From: SAR116 cluster bacterium AG-426-I14
GTDB lineage: Bacteria; Pseudomonadota; Alphaproteobacteria; Puniceispirillales; Marisalimonadaceae
Assembly (NCBI GenBank): GCA_003210055.1
Contig: QCNS01000013.1
Coordinates: 1-46,955 of the forward strand
DNA length: 46,955 nucleotides
Reading direction: 5' to 3'
A model generated the notes under the pieces. The model was given only the letters and a program-made list of their open reading frames with translations. It was not told where the DNA came from and did not search any database. Shown here piece after piece: positions 17,632-26,801 of this stretch; within the stretch, counting starts at the first letter, position 1, and each line of letters opens with the position of its first letter. The position numbers and the translations under genes were made by a program.

Positions 17632-20365
17632 TTTTAGCCTCTGCAATAGCTTCCAAGACTCTGTGGGGCAAAGCTGGTAATTTTGTAATTATTGCTCCGG
17701 TAGCATTTCTAATGGCATTTAAAATTGCAGGAGCAGTTGGTATTAATACGTGCTCACCGAGGCCTCTTGCTCCATAAGGTCCTTCTGGATCTTCTTTTTC
17801 GATTAAAATAGACTCTATTTCAGGTACATCGCCAATTGAAGGTATAAGGTAGTCATGAAGATTTTCAGTTTTATTAGGAATATATTCTTCCATAAGAGCA
17901 AAACCTATGCCCTGGGCAACACCTCCTTCAATTTGACCTTCAGCTAAAAGTGGATTTATAACTTTTCCTAAGTCATGAGAAGCAGTAATTTTAATTATTT
18001 TAATTAAACCTAAAAAAACATCTACTTCAATTTCAGCTAATTGAGCACCATAACCATAAACGGCATATGGTTTTCCTTGTCCGTTTTTATCTAGAACTGA
18101 TGTAGGTGGGTCGTAAGTTTCTTCTGCAGAAAAAACATATCCATCAGATTTAGCAACAATCTTATTCAATTGAATAATTTGTTTTTTATTATTGTTTGAT
18201 ATAAGTAAATCCTGATTTTCAATTTTAATAATTGAATCTTCGCCCATATTACTCATTCTTAAAATTTTTGATCTTAGAGATTTACCTGCTAAAAAAGCGG
18301 CTTTACCAGTAATAAAAGTCTGTCTAGATGCTGAGGTTTTGCCACAGTCTGCAGTTTTGGCAGTATCAGGACTTACCAAATTAAAGTTTTCTATTCCAAC
18401 TCCAATGGCATCAGCACAAATTTGGGTAATTACTGTATTAGATCCTTGTCCAATATCTGTAGCTCCTTGGTGCAAATATATTTTGCCATTATTTTTTATT
18501 CCAACTTTTATTGTGGATGGGTTAGGAAGAGCTGTATTTCCACATCCATACCAGCAACTAGCTACTCCAATGCCTTTTTTAATTCTTATTGAAGATTTAT
18601 TAAATTCTTCGATATCCTTTTTTAAATTTGTCCATTTTTTTTCCAAACTTTTTAGACAATCAAAAATACCTACTGAGGGCAAGGTTTGCCCACAAACAGT
18701 TGTGTCACCATCTCTAAGAGAGTTCATAATTCTAAATTCTAACGGATCTATATTACATTTTTCTGCAAGCTGATCTAACACAGTTTCTTGAAGAGCGGAT
18801 GCCTGTGGAACGCCGAATCCTCTAAAGGCTCCTGAAATAGGACCATTGGTATGTATTGCTCTTCCTTCAGCATGATAGTTTTTAATTCTATATGGACCAC
18901 TAGCATGAATCGGAACTCTATTGGCAACGGTGGGTCCCCAACTTGCATAAGCTCCAGTATTAAAGTCTCCTTCAAAAGTCATTGATGTCAAACATCCTTT
19001 TTCATCACATGATATGTTGGCTTTCATTTTTGCAGGATGTCTTTTTGTTGTAGATATCATAGACTCTTTTCTACTGTATGCTAATCTGCAAGGCTTTTTT
19101 GTTTTTAAAGTTACTAACCCTAATAATGGTTGCAAAGAAACGTCCAGTTTTGAACCAAATCCACCTCCTGCAGAAGATGGAATTATTCTTACTTTATTTT
19201 TATCTAAACCTAGAATTTTTGCTGTGTCATCTCTATCCATGTAAGGAGCTTGAGTACATGCTTGAATAACCAGCACATCATCTTCAAGCCATGATGAACC
19301 AGCTTCAGGCTCAATATAAGCATGTTCTACATAAGATGTTTCCAAAAAACCTTTAACTTTGAATTTTTCGTTAAGTAAAGATTGATTATTTTTTGATTTA
19401 ACTTTACCGGTAATAAGTATATTTTTATTTTTGTGAGGGTGTATTGATGGATTTTTAGGTTTTAATGCTTCTTCAACTGTCATTATTTCTTTATTTGCTT
19501 CCCAACTCACAGGAAAGTCAGAAAGATCCAAGTCTGTCATTTTATTGTAGTGTCCTGCTATTATTGCTATTGCTTCACCTTTAAACTTAGTTTCCTTCTC
19601 TGCAAGTGCTGGTTGGTCATCAAAATTTGGAATCACACCAAATTTATTTGTTCCAGGTATATCTTTTGCCGTTAAAATTATTTCAACACCTTTGTTATCA
19701 TCTTTCCATTTTTTGATGTTCCCAAATTTAAATTTAGCAGAATTGTGCGGAGAACGTAATACTTTGGCAATAAGAGAATTTTCAGGATGATAATCATCTC
19801 CAAAAATATCAGTGCCCTCAATTTTATCGTTACCATCTAATCTTTCAATTCTTTTACCTACTTCAACATTTTGATTTAAAATATTCTTGGGATTATTGAT
19901 TTTATTAACATTTGAAATGGCAAGTATAATTTTTCTATATCCAGTGCACCTACATAAAACTCCTGAAAGTGCATCTTCAATTTCAGCAATTGTTGGGTTA
20001 GTTTTTTTCCTTAGTAATGCTATGGACGACATCAACATTCCAGGTGTACAAATACCACATTGCGCTGCCCCATAGTAAGAAAATGATTTTTTAAGTTTTA
20101 AAAATAATTCGGTTTTAATTATACCTTCTATAGTTTCAACTTTTTTATCCTCAGTTTTCCCCATTGTTATTAGACAAGAACAGTAGGGAATATTATCAAT
20201 TAATACAGTACAAGAACCACAATCTCCAGCATTACATCCAACTTTAGTGCCCATCAAATTTTCATTTTCCCTTAAATATTCACTCAGCCTTAATCCTAGA
20301 TGGCAATCTATTTGTTTTACTTTATCATTGAGTTTAAATTTTTTATTTTGGTGATGAATATTCAT
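17618..20365 (-). CDS. Fused [2Fe-2S]/molybdopterin hydroxylase (CoxS-CoxL fusion, nicotinate/aldehyde dehydrogenase type)
   Basis: A 915-residue fusion of an iron-sulfur domain and a molybdopterin domain. Cluster ligands are C44, C49, C52, C64 and C103, C106, C138, C140. After a linker near residues 155-180 the Mo domain follows, with SSAGGGFGSKLD, GAFRGFGVPQA and the catalytic Glu871 in GARGLGEH. Such fusions, paired with a separate FAD subunit, occur in xanthine dehydrogenase-like and some N-heterocycle hydroxylases. No Tat signal is seen, so it is cytoplasmic. It lies directly between its FAD subunit gene (no gap) and the Hnr-like gene, consistent with hydroxylation followed by ring reduction. 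Confidence 0.9.
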   Translation of the reverse strand: MNIHHQNKKFKLNDKVKQIDCHLGLRLSEYLRENENLMGTKVGCNAGDCGSCTVLIDNIPYCSCLITMGKTEDKKVETIEGIIKTELFLKLKKSFSYYGAAQCGICTPGMLMSSIALLRKKTNPTIAEIEDALSGVLCRCTGYRKIILAISNVNKINNPKNILNQNVEVGKRIERLDGNDKIEGTDIFGDDYHPENSLIAKVLRSPHNSAKFKFGNIKKWKDDNKGVEIILTAKDIPGTNKFGVIPNFDDQPALAEKETKFKGEAIAIIAGHYNKMTDLDLSDFPVSWEANKEIMTVEEALKPKNPSIHPHKNKNILITGKVKSKNNQSLLNEKFKVKGFLETSYVEHAYIEPEAGSSWLEDDVLVIQACTQAPYMDRDDTAKILGLDKNKVRIIPSSAGGGFGSKLDVSLQPLLGLVTLKTKKPCRLAYSRKESMISTTKRHPAKMKANISCDEKGCLTSMTFEGDFNTGAYASWGPTVANRVPIHASGPYRIKNYHAEGRAIHTNGPISGAFRGFGVPQASALQETVLDQLAEKCNIDPLEFRIMNSLRDGDTTVCGQTLPSVGIFDCLKSLEKKWTNLKKDIEEFNKSSIRIKKGIGVASCWYGCGNTALPNPSTIKVGIKNNGKIYLHQGATDIGQGSNTVITQICADAIGVGIENFNLVSPDTAKTADCGKTSASRQTFITGKAAFLAGKSLRSKILRMSNMGEDSIIKIENQDLLISNNNKKQIIQLNKIVAKSDGYVFSAEETYDPPTSVLDKNGQGKPYAVYGYGAQLAEIEVDVFLGLIKIIKITASHDLGKVINPLLAEGQIEGGVAQGIGFALMEEYIPNKTENLHDYLIPSIGDVPEIESILIEKEDPEGPYGARGLGEHVLIPTAPAILNAIRNATGAIITKLPALPHRVLEAIAEAKNAKV

Positions 20366-21211
20366 TTACTCACTTTTTATTTTTTTTAGACAGTTATGAA
20401 GAGTTTGCTTAATTAAAACTTTACTTGCTTCTTCTCTGTATTTTTTATCTGATCTTATGTCTGTAATTGGAGATAATTCTGTCATTGAATTTAAATCTAA
20501 GTTTTCAATCGTCTTATTTTCCAACTTTTTTCCAATAAGTAAACCCTCAATAGAGGTTATTCTTTTAGCAACTTCACTGCAAGATCCAATTGACAATGAA
20601 ATTGAATCAATTAAATTTTTATTAACCTCTAATCTGCAAGCAATCATTGTAATAGAAATGATAAGATATTTTCTAGCACCGATTTTTAAAAAATTAGAAA
20701 TACCTTTCTCATTATTTTTTGGTATCAAAATGGATGTTAAAATTTCATTTTTTTCTATTTCTGTTTTTCTCGAACCATTAATAAATTTACCTAAAGGTAA
20801 AACTCTTTTTTTATTTATAGAAGTCAGTTCCACGCTTGCATCTAATGAAAGAAGACATGGTACGCTATCAGCTGCTGGTGAGGCATTACATAAATTGCCT
20901 CCTATAGTTCCTGAGTTTTGAATTTGTATTGAGCCAATTTCTCTACTGCACTCTCGTAGCATTTGATAACATTCAGGCAAATTTGAATTGAGGATTTCTG
21001 ACCATGTAGTAGTAGAACCAATCCTTCTGAATTCTTTATCTACAGAAATACCTTTTAAAGATGATATTTTAGAAATATCAAGTATATTTCCTGATATAAT
21101 ATTTTTGTCAGTAGCAGGAAGTAGGTCAGTACAACCTGCAGCTATAGTAAAATTATCACTATTAATTTGTTCTAAAGCAGTCTCTAATTTTTCAGGTTGT
21201 AAATAATTCAT
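20366..21211 (-). CDS. FAD-binding subunit of the fused molybdenum hydroxylase
   Basis: A 281-residue CoxM-type FAD subunit. The FAD motifs are AAGCTDLLPA near residue 20 and IQNSGTIGGNLCNASPAAD near residue 97. It ends immediately before the start of the fused Fe-S/Mo gene, so the two form the complete enzyme. It is the first gene of the 21-kb minus-strand block, and the 95-base gap upstream separates it from the divergent hyuA gene. Confidence 0.9.
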   Translation of the reverse strand: MNYLQPEKLETALEQINSDNFTIAAGCTDLLPATDKNIISGNILDISKISSLKGISVDKEFRRIGSTTTWSEILNSNLPECYQMLRECSREIGSIQIQNSGTIGGNLCNASPAADSVPCLLSLDASVELTSINKKRVLPLGKFINGSRKTEIEKNEILTSILIPKNNEKGISNFLKIGARKYLIISITMIACRLEVNKNLIDSISLSIGSCSEVAKRITSIEGLLIGKKLENKTIENLDLNSMTELSPITDIRSDKKYREEASKVLIKQTLHNCLKKIKSE

Positions 21212-21306
21212 TAAATGCCTTGAGATTTAAGTACTTTATAAATAATAATAATGGAAATTAAAATCAAAGAATAAATTATCTTAGTTCCAAAAGAAACTTA
21301 AATGCA
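21212..21306. promoter_or_regulatory. Divergent intergenic region between the Mo-hydroxylase block and hyuAB
   Basis: This 95-base, AT-rich gap separates genes transcribed outward in both directions, so promoters for both the minus-strand block and hyuA must lie here or overlap the coding ends. A TTGAGA (21,220-21,225) could serve as a -35 box toward hyuA, but no good -10 box stands at the right distance. No clear operator palindrome is seen. Confidence 0.35.
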
Positions 21307-23358
21307 ATGAAAAAAAATAAGGATATAAATAGTCAAATTGCCGGAGTTGATGTTGGAGGGACTTTTACAGATTTAATAATTACTAAACCCAAAAGCGATG
21401 AATTAGGATTTATAAAAGTACCAACTACAACTGAAAACCAAGCATTAGGTGTAATGGACTCTTTTAATAAATCTCGAATTAACCTTAAAGAAATTGATTT
21501 AATTATACATGGTACAACTACAACAACCAACGCATTACTTGAAAGAAAACTATCTAAAACTGGATTGATAACTACCAGAGGATTTAGAGATATTTTAGAG
21601 CTAGGAAGACGAACAAGACCTCAACCTTACGGTATGAAAGGTAACTTCGAACCAATTATTCCAAGAAATTTAAGGTTTGAAGTTTCAGAAAGAACTGATG
21701 CTCAAGGTAAAATTTTAAAACCTCTAGTAGAAGAGGAAGTATTGAGTGTTATAAAAAAGATGTTAAAAGTGCAATGTGAAGCAATTATTATTCACTTCCT
21801 TCATTCATATTCAAACCCAAAAAATGAATTAAAAGCAAAAAAGATTGTTTTAAAACATTGGCCAAATCATTATGTCACTTCAGGTCATGAACTCTTGTCA
21901 GAAAATAGGGAATATGAAAGAGGTGTGACAGCATCTATAAATGCTTCAGTTCAGCCAATTCTTGAAAATTATATTAAAAAGCTTGAAACAGAACTTAAAA
22001 TGAATGGTTATAAAAGAGACTTACTAGTTATGAATGGTAATGGAGGTACAGTCTCATCAAAGTTGGTTTCTAAAGAAGCTGCAAAAACTGTTATGTCTGG
22101 TCCAGCTTCAGGCGTAATAGCCGCAGCATATACTGGTAAATTTGCAAAAATTAAAAATATGATTACTTATGACATGGGTGGAACATCAACAGATGTTGCA
22201 ATGATCAGGAATAACCAGCCAGCAGTTTCGAATGAAATAGATATTGAGTATGGAATGCCAGTTCACGTTCCAATGGTTGATGTAAGAACAATTGGCGCTG
22301 GAGGTGGTTCAATTGCAAGTGTAAATCAAGGAGGGCTTCTTGAAGTAGGACCTAGCAGCGCTGGTGCTAACCCTGGCCCTATTTGTTATGGTAAAGGTGG
22401 TGAGTATCCAACAATTTCTGATGCTAATTTTTTATTAGGAAGATTTATTAACAAAACTATTAATGTCATTGATGATAAAAAAATAAAAAAGAAAATAAAT
22501 AAGATATTTGAGACAAAATTATCAAAACAATTAAATGAAACTGTTCTAAATTCTGCAGAGGCAATAATTAAGATAGCTAATAACAAGATGGCAAATGCTA
22601 TTAGAATGGTTTCTATTTCACTTGGAGAAGACCCAAGACAGTTTAGTCTTTTTGCCTTTGGAGGAGCTGGCCCTATGCATGCGAGTGCCCTAGCAAAAGA
22701 GTTAGATATTCCAAAAGTATTTATTCCTGCAAGACCTGGTTTGACAAATGCACTTGGATGTTTGGTGGCAGATTTAAGACAAGATTTTTCTAAAACGATA
22801 AATATATCAATGGAAAATTTAAAAATAAAAGATGTTCATAATTTATTTGAATACTTTAATAAATCAGGTCTAAATTTGATAAAAAAACAAAAGGTTAAAA
22901 CCATTAAAATAGACTCATTTTTTAGTCTTGATATGCAGTTTGTTGGTCAAACTCATATTTTAAGGATTCCTATCAGTAATAAAAAACCCTCAAAAAAGTA
23001 CATTCAAAAAAAATTTGAAGAGTATTATTTTAAGAGATTTAAAGTTAAATTAGACAGAATTTCAGCTAATATTGTTAACATTAATGTTTCTGTGGTGGGT
23101 AAAAGAGAAGCTTTTGATTTAAAAAAACTTATTAATTTAAAAAGTTTAAAAACAAATAATTTAACCAAAAACACAAGAAAAGTTTTTTTTAATGGAAAGT
23201 GGTATAATACTAAAATTTACTGGAGGGATGAGATACCAAGAAATTTTAAAATTTTAGGCCCTGCTATTGTTGAGCAAATGGATAGCACTATTGTCATCAA
23301 TCCTAATGATAGAGCTAACATAGATAATTTTGGTAATTTAATCATTGATGTAGGTTAG
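21307..23358 (+). CDS. hyuA: Hydantoinase/oxoprolinase family subunit A
   Basis: A 683-residue HyuA subunit of the ATP-dependent hydantoinase/5-oxoprolinase/acetone carboxylase superfamily. The actin-like ATPase motifs are GVDVGGTFTDLI (about residues 13-24), HGTTTTTNALLE, YDMGGTSTDVA and FGGAGPMHA. With HyuB it phosphorylates and opens a cyclic amide (hydantoin, N-methylhydantoin, 5-oxoproline, caprolactam) or carboxylates ketones. It is the first of a two-gene unit, divergent from the nicotinate-like module, whose predicted product is a cyclic amide. A ring-opening role is a reasonable hypothesis. Length and motifs are normal. Confidence 0.9.
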   Translation: MKKNKDINSQIAGVDVGGTFTDLIITKPKSDELGFIKVPTTTENQALGVMDSFNKSRINLKEIDLIIHGTTTTTNALLERKLSKTGLITTRGFRDILELGRRTRPQPYGMKGNFEPIIPRNLRFEVSERTDAQGKILKPLVEEEVLSVIKKMLKVQCEAIIIHFLHSYSNPKNELKAKKIVLKHWPNHYVTSGHELLSENREYERGVTASINASVQPILENYIKKLETELKMNGYKRDLLVMNGNGGTVSSKLVSKEAAKTVMSGPASGVIAAAYTGKFAKIKNMITYDMGGTSTDVAMIRNNQPAVSNEIDIEYGMPVHVPMVDVRTIGAGGGSIASVNQGGLLEVGPSSAGANPGPICYGKGGEYPTISDANFLLGRFINKTINVIDDKKIKKKINKIFETKLSKQLNETVLNSAEAIIKIANNKMANAIRMVSISLGEDPRQFSLFAFGGAGPMHASALAKELDIPKVFIPARPGLTNALGCLVADLRQDFSKTINISMENLKIKDVHNLFEYFNKSGLNLIKKQKVKTIKIDSFFSLDMQFVGQTHILRIPISNKKPSKKYIQKKFEEYYFKRFKVKLDRISANIVNINVSVVGKREAFDLKKLINLKSLKTNNLTKNTRKVFFNGKWYNTKIYWRDEIPRNFKILGPAIVEQMDSTIVINPNDRANIDNFGNLIIDVG

Positions 23359-23363
23359 AAAAA

Positions 23364-25112
23364 ATGAAATTAGATAATATCACATTGAGTGTTATACAAG
23401 CTGGCCTCCAACAGGTATGTGATGAGATGGATTTAAGCTTCTCACGTTCTGCTTTTTCACCTGTTATTTCTGAAGCAAATGATAGATCAAATGGTATTTA
23501 TTCTGCGTATGACGGAACTTTAATTTCTCAAGGATTAAATGGTTTACCTGTGTTTGTTGGAACTATGCAATATTCAACATCGGAAATTATAAAATTAATA
23601 AAAAATAATTTATTAGAAGCTCCGGAAGACGGTGATATTTATATTGTAAACGATCCTTATCTTGGTGGTACACATTTAATGGATGTAAGGTTTGCTAAAC
23701 CAGTTTTTATTAAAGGAAAAATTCACTCATGGTTGTCTAATACTGGACATTGGCCAGATATAGGTGGGTCCGTACCTGGAGGATTTTCTGCTTCAGCTAA
23801 CTCGGTCGAACAGGAAGGATTAAGATTGCCTCCTGTAAAATTATTCAAAAAGGGGAAATTAGATAAAGAGATTTATTCGATAATTTGTTCTAACATTAGA
23901 GTTGCAGAACAGAGAATAGGTGATGTTAAAGCTCAGGAAGCTGCTTTGTTGGTAGGAGAGGATAGACTATGTGTTTTAATAAAAAAATTCGGATATAATA
24001 CTTTAAATGAAGCAATTAAGAAACTCTATAAATCCGCTTCTAAACAAATGAAGTCATATATTAAAACTATTCCTGATGGCATTTATAAATCGAAAACTAT
24101 AGTAGACAGTGATGGAGTTGTTAATGAACCTCTGGAGATAGTACTGAAGTTAAATAAAAAAAATGATCAAATAGTATTTGATTTTTCAAGTTCTAGTAAA
24201 CCTTGTATTGGTCCCATGAATTCAGTTTTTGCTACCACATTAAGTTCGGTATACCTGGCGATTAGACATATATTTCCAGAAGTTCCAATTAGTGGGGGCG
24301 CATTTGTTCCTCTTAAAGTAGAAAGGCCTTTAAATACTTTTTTAGATGCAAGATATCCGAGGCCTGTCTCAGGATGTGCGGCTGAAGTTTCTCAAAGAAT
24401 TGCTGAGGCTGTTTTTATGGCTTTAGTAGATGTTTTGCCTGAGAGAGTTACTGCTGCCCCAGCTGGAACCAGTGGAAATTTTGCTTTAGGTGGGAATGAT
24501 CTCAGAACTGGTAAAGATTTTGTTATGTATCAACTTTCTGGTGGTGGTTATGGAGGAAATGTTAATAATGATGGTATTTCTAATGGATGTTCTACAATCG
24601 GTATTTCAAAAGCTCCACCTGTTGAAATTATGGAACAAAAATTTCCAGTTTTATATCATCACTATTCCTTGCATAAAAATTCGGCAGGTCCTGGAAAATA
24701 TAGAGGTGGATATGGCTTGGATTATGAAATCGAAATTTTAAGTAAAGAGGCTACAGCAAGTTTTGTAATGGATCATGGTTTGACAGGGCCTCCAGGAGCA
24801 AAAGGAGGTCTGGATGGAGGTAAAAATAAAGTTCGAGTTAAAAAACAAAATTCTAAAATACACATTCCCGAGCATTTATCTAAAGAGCAAGACATTCATT
24901 TAAAAAAAGGAGATAAAATTCATGTAAGCACACCAGGAGGAGGTGGTTTCGGAAAAGCCTGTGAGAGGGATCCCGAACTAGTTTTAAAAGATGTTTTACA
25001 AGAGAAGTATAATATACAACAAGCCAGAGATATATATTTAGTAATTATTGATAAAAAAATGAATATAGATTGGAAAAAAACTTTTGAAGTAAGGAAAAAT
25101 AAGAAAAATTAA
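23364..25112 (+). CDS. hyuB: Hydantoinase/oxoprolinase family subunit B
   Basis: A 582-residue HyuB subunit, 5 bases after hyuA. Family features are RSAFSPVISEANDRSNGIY near the N-terminus, DGDIYIVNDPYLGGTHLMD, HWPDIGGSVPGG and, near the C-terminus, KYRGGYGLDYEIE and STPGGGGFG. HyuB carries the hydrolase site acting on the phosphorylated intermediate formed by HyuA. The length is normal. Substrate not determinable from the sequence alone. Confidence 0.9.
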   Translation: MKLDNITLSVIQAGLQQVCDEMDLSFSRSAFSPVISEANDRSNGIYSAYDGTLISQGLNGLPVFVGTMQYSTSEIIKLIKNNLLEAPEDGDIYIVNDPYLGGTHLMDVRFAKPVFIKGKIHSWLSNTGHWPDIGGSVPGGFSASANSVEQEGLRLPPVKLFKKGKLDKEIYSIICSNIRVAEQRIGDVKAQEAALLVGEDRLCVLIKKFGYNTLNEAIKKLYKSASKQMKSYIKTIPDGIYKSKTIVDSDGVVNEPLEIVLKLNKKNDQIVFDFSSSSKPCIGPMNSVFATTLSSVYLAIRHIFPEVPISGGAFVPLKVERPLNTFLDARYPRPVSGCAAEVSQRIAEAVFMALVDVLPERVTAAPAGTSGNFALGGNDLRTGKDFVMYQLSGGGYGGNVNNDGISNGCSTIGISKAPPVEIMEQKFPVLYHHYSLHKNSAGPGKYRGGYGLDYEIEILSKEATASFVMDHGLTGPPGAKGGLDGGKNKVRVKKQNSKIHIPEHLSKEQDIHLKKGDKIHVSTPGGGGFGKACERDPELVLKDVLQEKYNIQQARDIYLVIIDKKMNIDWKKTFEVRKNKKN

Positions 25113-25175
25113 AATATGAATTGTTATAAAGGATATTATATTGAATATTTATATTAATTATTTTTGGGGAGAACT

Positions 25176-26801
25176 ATGTTAGGATTAATGCAAGATCATC
25201 AGCTTTTAATATCTAGTATATTTGAGCACGCAATCAAATCGTATCCCACTCAAGAAATAGTCTCGAACACTGTAGAAGGGGGAATCCATAAATATTCTTT
25301 CAAGGAGTGGGGTTTAAGGACCAAAAAATTAGCCAATGCTTTGAAGTCAACAGGACTTAAAATTGGAGATAGAGTTGGTACATTGGCATGGAATGGGTAC
25401 AGACATTTGGAACTGTATTATGCCACATCTTCAAGTGGATTGATTTGTCATACATTGAATCCAAGATTACATCATGATCAAATTAGTTACATAGTTAATC
25501 ATGCTGAGGACAAGATACTTTTTGTTGATTTAAATATTGCTCCTCTATTAGAGGAGGCCTCAAAAAACTTCAGCTCTGTTCAGGCAGTTGTTGTTATGAC
25601 TGATAAGAAAAATATGATTGATTTAAATGTACCAAAAGATATTAAAATTTTATGTTACGAAGAATTTATTGAAAAAGAATCTGATGAGTTTCATTGGCCT
25701 GAATTAGATGAAAGAACAGCCTCTTCTCTTTGTTATACTTCGGGTACCACTGGTAATCCAAAAGGCGTTTTGTATACTCATAGATCGACAGTTTTACATG
25801 CATTTGGTGTTAATCTAAAAGATGCAATTCCCTATGGTTCAAAAGATTGTGTATTACCAGTTGTACCTATGTTTCATGTAAATGCATGGGGAACACCATA
25901 TGCAGCTCTTATGTGTGGTTCAAAGATTGTTTTTCCAGGACCAAAGCTTGATGGAGAAAGTTTAACTGATTTGATGAATGCAGAAAAAGTAACAATATCT
26001 CTTGGTGTTCCAACAGTTTGGCTTCTTTTATTAAATCACTTGCGTTCATCTGGTAAAAAATTAGAAACTGTCAAAAGATTAATAATTGGTGGTTCGGCGT
26101 GCCCAAGAACTTTATTTGAAGGATTTGGGGAGGAGTATAATGTTGATGTAATTCATGCTTGGGGAATGACAGAGATGAGTCCTATTGGTACGGCAAATAA
26201 CCCATTATTTAACATGAACCCGGTAGATAAAAAAGAATTTTACGACCAAAAAATGCCTCAAGGAAGAACAGTTTTTGGTCACGAGATGAAACTTTTGGAC
26301 GATAAGGATAATGAAGTTGAACAAGATGGTGTTAAACAAGGTAGACTTTTATCAAGAGGTTATTGGGTTCTTAAAAGTTATTACAATGATGAGACTCAAA
26401 AAGATAGATTTTTTGATGGTGGATGGTTTGATACTGGAGATATTGCCACTATCGATAAAAATGGTTTTATGACAATAACTGATAGGAATAAAGACATTAT
26501 AAAATCAGGAGGTGAGTGGATAAGTTCAATAGATTTAGAAAATATATGTGTTGGACACCCAGACGTGGCAAATGCTGCAGCAATTGCAATTCCTGATGAA
26601 AAGTGGGATGAAAGACCAATGATAATTGTCCAGCCAATGCCTGGAAAAACAATCACAGAAAAAGATATTTTGGATTTTTACGAAGGTAAGATTGCTAAAT
26701 GGATGATGCCTGACAAAGTTGCATTTACAGAGACAATACCCCTTGGGGCTACAGGGAAGATTTTAAAAAACAAGTTGAGAGACATGTTTGTAAAAAATTG
26801 A
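25176..26801 (+). CDS. Medium/long-chain-type AMP-forming acyl-CoA ligase (third of three)
   Basis: A 541-residue acyl-CoA synthetase. I chose the ATG at 25,176 rather than the in-frame TTG 12 bases earlier because GGGGAG stands 5 bases before it and MLGLMQDHQLLISS is the usual start of this subfamily. Motifs are CYTSGTTGNPKGVLYTH, HAWGMTEMSP, TDRNKDIIKSGGEWIS and PLGATGKILKNKL with the catalytic Lys. The subfamily is usually annotated as a long-chain fatty-acid-CoA ligase but includes dicarboxylate and branched-acid ligases. Its end abuts the convergent SDR gene with no gap. Confidence 0.9.
   Translation: MLGLMQDHQLLISSIFEHAIKSYPTQEIVSNTVEGGIHKYSFKEWGLRTKKLANALKSTGLKIGDRVGTLAWNGYRHLELYYATSSSGLICHTLNPRLHHDQISYIVNHAEDKILFVDLNIAPLLEEASKNFSSVQAVVVMTDKKNMIDLNVPKDIKILCYEEFIEKESDEFHWPELDERTASSLCYTSGTTGNPKGVLYTHRSTVLHAFGVNLKDAIPYGSKDCVLPVVPMFHVNAWGTPYAALMCGSKIVFPGPKLDGESLTDLMNAEKVTISLGVPTVWLLLLNHLRSSGKKLETVKRLIIGGSACPRTLFEGFGEEYNVDVIHAWGMTEMSPIGTANNPLFNMNPVDKKEFYDQKMPQGRTVFGHEMKLLDDKDNEVEQDGVKQGRLLSRGYWVLKSYYNDETQKDRFFDGGWFDTGDIATIDKNGFMTITDRNKDIIKSGGEWISSIDLENICVGHPDVANAAAIAIPDEKWDERPMIIVQPMPGKTITEKDILDFYEGKIAKWMMPDKVAFTETIPLGATGKILKNKLRDMFVKN

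Noticed and set aside
18339-18773. Long plus-strand open frame (144 codons) opposite the fused hydroxylase
   Set aside because: It lies wholly within a well-supported gene on the other strand, has no family resemblance and no ribosome binding site.
20457-20921. Plus-strand open frame (154 codons) opposite the FAD subunit
   Set aside because: Shadow of the coding frame of the FAD subunit gene; composition follows the opposite strand and there is no recognisable domain.
25113-25175. Terminator between hyuB and the CoA ligase
   Set aside because: The gap is AT-rich with some self-complementarity (TATATT/AATATA), but no GC-containing stem followed by a T-run.
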